From Chitinophagales bacterium (lineage in GTDB: Bacteria > Bacteroidota > Bacteroidia > Chitinophagales > JADIYW01): DNA of 64,000 bases. Positions 61,270 to 64,000 of this stretch are shown here, piece by piece. Numbering within the stretch: position 1 is the stretch's first letter; every line of letters begins with the position of its first letter. The notes under the pieces were generated by a model. That model ran no database searches and was not told where the DNA came from. It was given only the letters and a program-made list of their open reading frames with translations. Both the position numbers and the translations under genes were made by a program. Location of the stretch: positions 1 to 64,000 of the forward strand of contig JACJXS010000008.1 in NCBI GenBank assembly GCA_020636545.1, given 5' to 3'.

Positions 61270-62469
61270 ATGAATTTAGAAATTCCAAAGAAGTTTAAAG
61301 GTATCCAAGGGTTCGCTTTAACAGCAGCACAATCCCTTTTTAGACCAATATCAAGAAAATATGATTTAGCAGAACATGAATATCCAAAGGAATTGGATTT
61401 ATTTGCAGCAGGTTTAAATGGTATGAACGAAGGTTCTGGAGGGGCAGTTGGTGGTGCAAGTTCCAAAAAAGAAGACGTTCAATCTGGCGAAGTGAAAAAT
61501 GGAGGCAATATGGCAAATTGTATCAATATCCAAACGATGTGTTATGGCGATGTTGGTTTATTACTAACTATTCCAGGTCAAGGTTTGGGTAATGCAGCGA
61601 TTAGTGCAGTAGCAAATCCAGAACAATTAAAAAGATTTTCAAAATCTTGGGCAGCCATGGCAATCACAGAACCCAATTGTGGTTCAGATTCCTCAGCAAT
61701 TACAACTACAGCCGTAAAAGATGGTGACCATTATATTTTAAATGGTGAAAAAATATTTGTTACTTCAGGTGAAAGATGCGATTGTGTAGTGGTTTGGGCA
61801 ACATTAGATAAAGCAATCGGAAAGGCAGCTATCAAATCATTTGTAGTTGAAAAAGGAACGCCAGGAATGGAAATTGCTCGCTTAGAGAAAAAATTAGGTA
61901 TAAAAGCATCAGATACAGCTGCAATCGTTTTTACGGACTGTAGAGTTCCTGCTGAAAATCTATTAGGTTCTCCAGAAATTGATGTAAAAAAAGGTTTTGG
62001 TGGCGTAATGGAAACTTTTGATAATACCAGACCATTTGTTGCATCAATGGCGAATGGTGTCGCAGAAGCAACTATCGAAAGAACCAAAGAACTTTTAGAA
62101 GATAGTATTAATTTAGATTATGCAACACCAATTAATAATGTAAAAGCAGTAGAGGCGGAAATTTATAGAATGGAGGCAGAACACGAAGCAGCACGATTAT
62201 TAACTCTAAAAGCAGCTTGGTTGGCAGACAATCGAATTCCAAATTCATTAGAAGCATCAGTTTGCAAAGCAAAAGCTGGAAGGATAACAAATAATTTGAC
62301 CTTAAAAGCAGTAGAATTATGTAGTTCTTTAGGCTATTCTTATCAAGAATTATTAGAAAAATGGGCTAGAGATTCTAAAATTTTAGATATTTTTGAAGGA
62401 ACACAGCAAATCCAACAATTAATTATTGCAAGAAGAATTTTAGGAAAATCATCTGCAGAATTGAAATAA
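61270..62469 (+). CDS. Acyl-CoA dehydrogenase with intact catalytic motif
   Basis: 399 residues. Family motifs: TMCYGDVGLLLTIPGQGLGN, AAMAITEPNCGSDSSAITTT, HYILNGEKIFVTSGERCDCV, KKLGIKASDTAAIVFTDCRV, CSSLGYSYQELLEKWARDSK and LDIFEGTQQIQQLIIARRIL, where the Glu of FEGT is the expected catalytic base. The N-terminus has a Gly-rich stretch GMNEGSGGAVGGASS. It uses FAD to introduce a double bond into acyl-CoA substrates of unknown chain length. It pairs with the upstream paralogue and ends at a symmetrical terminator. Confidence 0.93.
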   Translation: MNLEIPKKFKGIQGFALTAAQSLFRPISRKYDLAEHEYPKELDLFAAGLNGMNEGSGGAVGGASSKKEDVQSGEVKNGGNMANCINIQTMCYGDVGLLLTIPGQGLGNAAISAVANPEQLKRFSKSWAAMAITEPNCGSDSSAITTTAVKDGDHYILNGEKIFVTSGERCDCVVVWATLDKAIGKAAIKSFVVEKGTPGMEIARLEKKLGIKASDTAAIVFTDCRVPAENLLGSPEIDVKKGFGGVMETFDNTRPFVASMANGVAEATIERTKELLEDSINLDYATPINNVKAVEAEIYRMEAEHEAARLLTLKAAWLADNRIPNSLEASVCKAKAGRITNNLTLKAVELCSSLGYSYQELLEKWARDSKILDIFEGTQQIQQLIIARRILGKSSAELK

Positions 62470-62486
62470 ACTTAAGTTGAATACTT

Positions 62487-62518
62487 AAAAATGCTCCATA
62501 AATTTATGGAGCATTTTT
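62487..62518. terminator. Bidirectional terminator between convergent genes
   Basis: A 16-bp perfect palindromic stem, AAAAATGCTCCATAAA (62487-62502) and TTTATGGAGCATTTTT (62503-62518); the innermost AAATTT would open as the loop. A-tract and T-tract flank it, so it works in both directions between the acyl-CoA dehydrogenase and DUF4442 genes. Confidence 0.88.
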
Positions 62519-62521
62519 TAT

Positions 62522-62989
62522 TTACTTATTGGTATCTATTGATTTTGTTTGCTTTTTACGGACATAGACTACTTTTTCGACAGCCGCAACAATTTCTCCA
62601 GTTTCGCTAAGTACATTTGTATTGAATGTAAAATTGCCTTTTCCATTTTCTTCTACATATTGACGAATTTTTTCGATTTCATCAAGTGTTACCATAAAAC
62701 TTGCCGTAACTGTCCCTAATCCTGGTTTTTTAAAATCTATACAGGCCGATTTATCCCAAACGATATAATCTCTTCCTAAATGTTCCATTACCATAAACAT
62801 ATAAAACGGATCGCACATAGAATACAATGAGCCACCAAAATGTGTGCCTACCAAATTTCTGTTCCAAAATCGCATTTTCATTTGAACATCAATTTGAGTG
62901 AAGTCTTCATTGACAGATTTTACAGAAATTCCTGCTCCAATATATGGCGGATAGTAATTAATTAAACGAATGTTTTTTCTTAAATTCAT
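62522..62989 (-). CDS. DUF4442/YiiD-type hotdog-fold protein
   Basis: 155 residues from ATG 62989; a TTG 12 nt upstream is less likely. The hotdog pattern is LINYYPPYIGAGISVKSVN, RFWNRNLVGTHFGGSLYSMC, WDKSACIDFKKPGLGTVTAS and ETGEIVAAVEKVVYVRKK. The central helix HFGGSLYSM is the usual substrate-binding helix of thioesterase-like DUF4442 proteins. An acyl-CoA thioesterase role is likely from the family but unproven. It is convergent with the acyl-CoA dehydrogenases. Confidence 0.85.
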   Translation of the reverse strand: MNLRKNIRLINYYPPYIGAGISVKSVNEDFTQIDVQMKMRFWNRNLVGTHFGGSLYSMCDPFYMFMVMEHLGRDYIVWDKSACIDFKKPGLGTVTASFMVTLDEIEKIRQYVEENGKGNFTFNTNVLSETGEIVAAVEKVVYVRKKQTKSIDTNK

Positions 62990-63077
62990 CTTAAAAATCA
63001 AAAGTCAAAGATAAAAGTAATTATAAACCCTACTTAATATCAAAATATTAATATTATCTTAGCTACCTCAATACTTT

Positions 63078-64000
63078 ATGAAAAAAACACTCTTATATAG
63101 TCTAATCATATTTGCCTTTACTTTATCATTTGCCCAACAACAAAATCTTCCTCTAAATTTTGAATGGAATAATCGTTTGCAACGTTTTATCAACGAAGAC
63201 AACAGAATTCATACAGCCATAAAACCCTATTTACAAAGTGAAGTCAATAGAAGTCTAGTAGATAGTTTAAACGAATTAGGTTTGCCAGATACGACACAAG
63301 CGGGATTTAAGTTTGGTATAACATCAGGTGATTTAATTAGTTTTAGAGGAAAGAAAAAAAGAAATGTTTATATTGCTATTAATCCAATTGTAGATTTTGA
63401 AGTAGGTTACAATACCGCCAAAAAAAGTTTACAACACTCTATTGGTTATGGAGCTCAAGCCAATTTTGATTTAGGAAAGAAGCTCTCATTGTCATTTACT
63501 TATCAAGGTGTAACTGAAAATTATTTGAATCAAATTTCTGATTACGCTAAAGAATATGGCGTTTTGACAGGTTATAGAAGTGCAAAGTTTAATGGAAATT
63601 CTATAAGTTCACAAATGTTTTCAGGTTATTTGTCTTTTTCGCCCAATAAATATGTGAACTTACAAATTGGAAACGATAAGAATTTCTGGGGAGATGGCTA
63701 CCGAACTTTCTTATTAGGCGATAATTCCTCTAATTATCCATACATCAAATTTTCTACAAATTTTTGGAGAATTAAGTATGTTTATTTGTTGAATGTGATG
63801 CGATATGGTCAAACATCAGGATTAAATGTCGATAATAATACCTCTAATTTTAAAACTAAATATGGTTCTTTCCATTATTTAAGTGTAGATGTGGCAAAAT
63901 GGTTTGAGTTTGGTTTTTTTGAAGGTGTAACATGGTATCATGAAGATTCTAGCAAAGTTCGAGGAATAGAATTTAGTTACTTAATTCCAACACTTTTTAT
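63078..64000 (+). CDS. RemB/Wzi-like outer-membrane barrel protein (3' end outside window)
   Basis: The frame starts at ATG 63078 and stays open to the last base; 307 residues are visible. The signal peptide is KKTLLYSLIIFAFTLSFAQ. The mature part is beta-strand rich with the pattern LQIGNDKNFWGDGYRTFLLG, DNSSNYPYIKFSTNFWRIKY and YVYLLNVMRYGQ, which matches the Wzi-like capsule-assembly/RemB family. RemB is a gliding-motility-linked surface protein in Flavobacterium; Wzi anchors capsule. Which applies here cannot be decided from the partial sequence. Confidence 0.75.
   Translation, partial: MKKTLLYSLIIFAFTLSFAQQQNLPLNFEWNNRLQRFINEDNRIHTAIKPYLQSEVNRSLVDSLNELGLPDTTQAGFKFGITSGDLISFRGKKKRNVYIAINPIVDFEVGYNTAKKSLQHSIGYGAQANFDLGKKLSLSFTYQGVTENYLNQISDYAKEYGVLTGYRSAKFNGNSISSQMFSGYLSFSPNKYVNLQIGNDKNFWGDGYRTFLLGDNSSNYPYIKFSTNFWRIKYVYLLNVMRYGQTSGLNVDNNTSNFKTKYGSFHYLSVDVAKWFEFGFFEGVTWYHEDSSKVRGIEFSYLIPTLF

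Overview
The window is a 64 kb stretch of an AT-rich Bacteroidota chromosome. The evidence is a type IX secretion (T9SS)/gliding gene set (gliding-type C-terminal domain, PorP/SprF, a PorE-like OmpA protein, T9SS type A sorting domains, a RemB/Wzi-like barrel), the near absence of Shine-Dalgarno sequences, and several promoters of the phylum's TTG-N19-TAnnTTTG type. YtxJ points to bacillithiol redox chemistry. Order or genus cannot be fixed from the sequence; a Chitinophagales/Saprospirales/Flavobacteriales-type environmental organism is plausible.

Layout. 1-4996: end of a large secreted protein, a PorP/SprF protein and a PorE-like protein. 5036-7146: groES-groEL behind a sigma54-like -24/-12 element. 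7147-10468: promoter, cobalamin riboswitch, BtuB-like receptor and BtuG-like beta-propeller lipoprotein, a B12-uptake unit. 10475-12505: dnaK, with the same kind of upstream element as groES. 12614-18770: YdjM-like membrane protein, lipoprotein, MoxR ATPase, UbiB-like kinase, a small secreted protein and a polysaccharide flippase. 18887-22633 is an accessory patch: a ParDE pair with a palindromic operator over its promoter, a relic of a retron-type reverse transcriptase, an AAA/DUF4143 ATPase between 19-bp direct repeats, other broken frames, and a cysteine-rich orphan gene among TTAGGA motifs. 22628-27690: AI-2E permease, arginyltransferase-like protein and TPR-CHAT protease-like protein in overlapping order. 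27758-30950: leuB, glycosyltransferase, gmhA, and a cargo-less T9SS sorting-domain protein behind the best sigma54-like site in the window. 30997-40669: arginase-like pseudoenzyme, methyltransferase, TatD, WbpD and WbpB (surface-sugar synthesis) around a beheaded ABC ATPase, PurF, DUF4126, PriA. 40784-47142: WG-repeat protein, VWA membrane protein, SucD, MlaF/MlaE-type ABC transporter. 47208-55758: two SDRs, a His-rich membrane protein, MazG, a polytopic membrane protein, Mpl, a tiny lipoprotein with YtxJ, an outer-membrane-type protein and LipA. 55760-64000: an intergenic repeat patch, secreted phosphoesterase with sorting domain, ECF sigma/anti-sigma pair, a tandem of acyl-CoA dehydrogenases in which one lacks the usual catalytic glutamate, a DUF4442 hotdog protein, and the start of a RemB/Wzi-like barrel.

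Most of the window is ordinary core chromosome. The parts that most deserve a second look are the shared sigma54-like/TTTGTCAT architecture before both chaperone loci, the sigma54-like promoter before a sorting domain without cargo, the overlapping CHAT/arginyltransferase/permease genes, and the decayed reverse-transcriptase/toxin-antitoxin patch. No rRNA, tRNA, CRISPR array, intact insertion sequence or replication origin was recognised.
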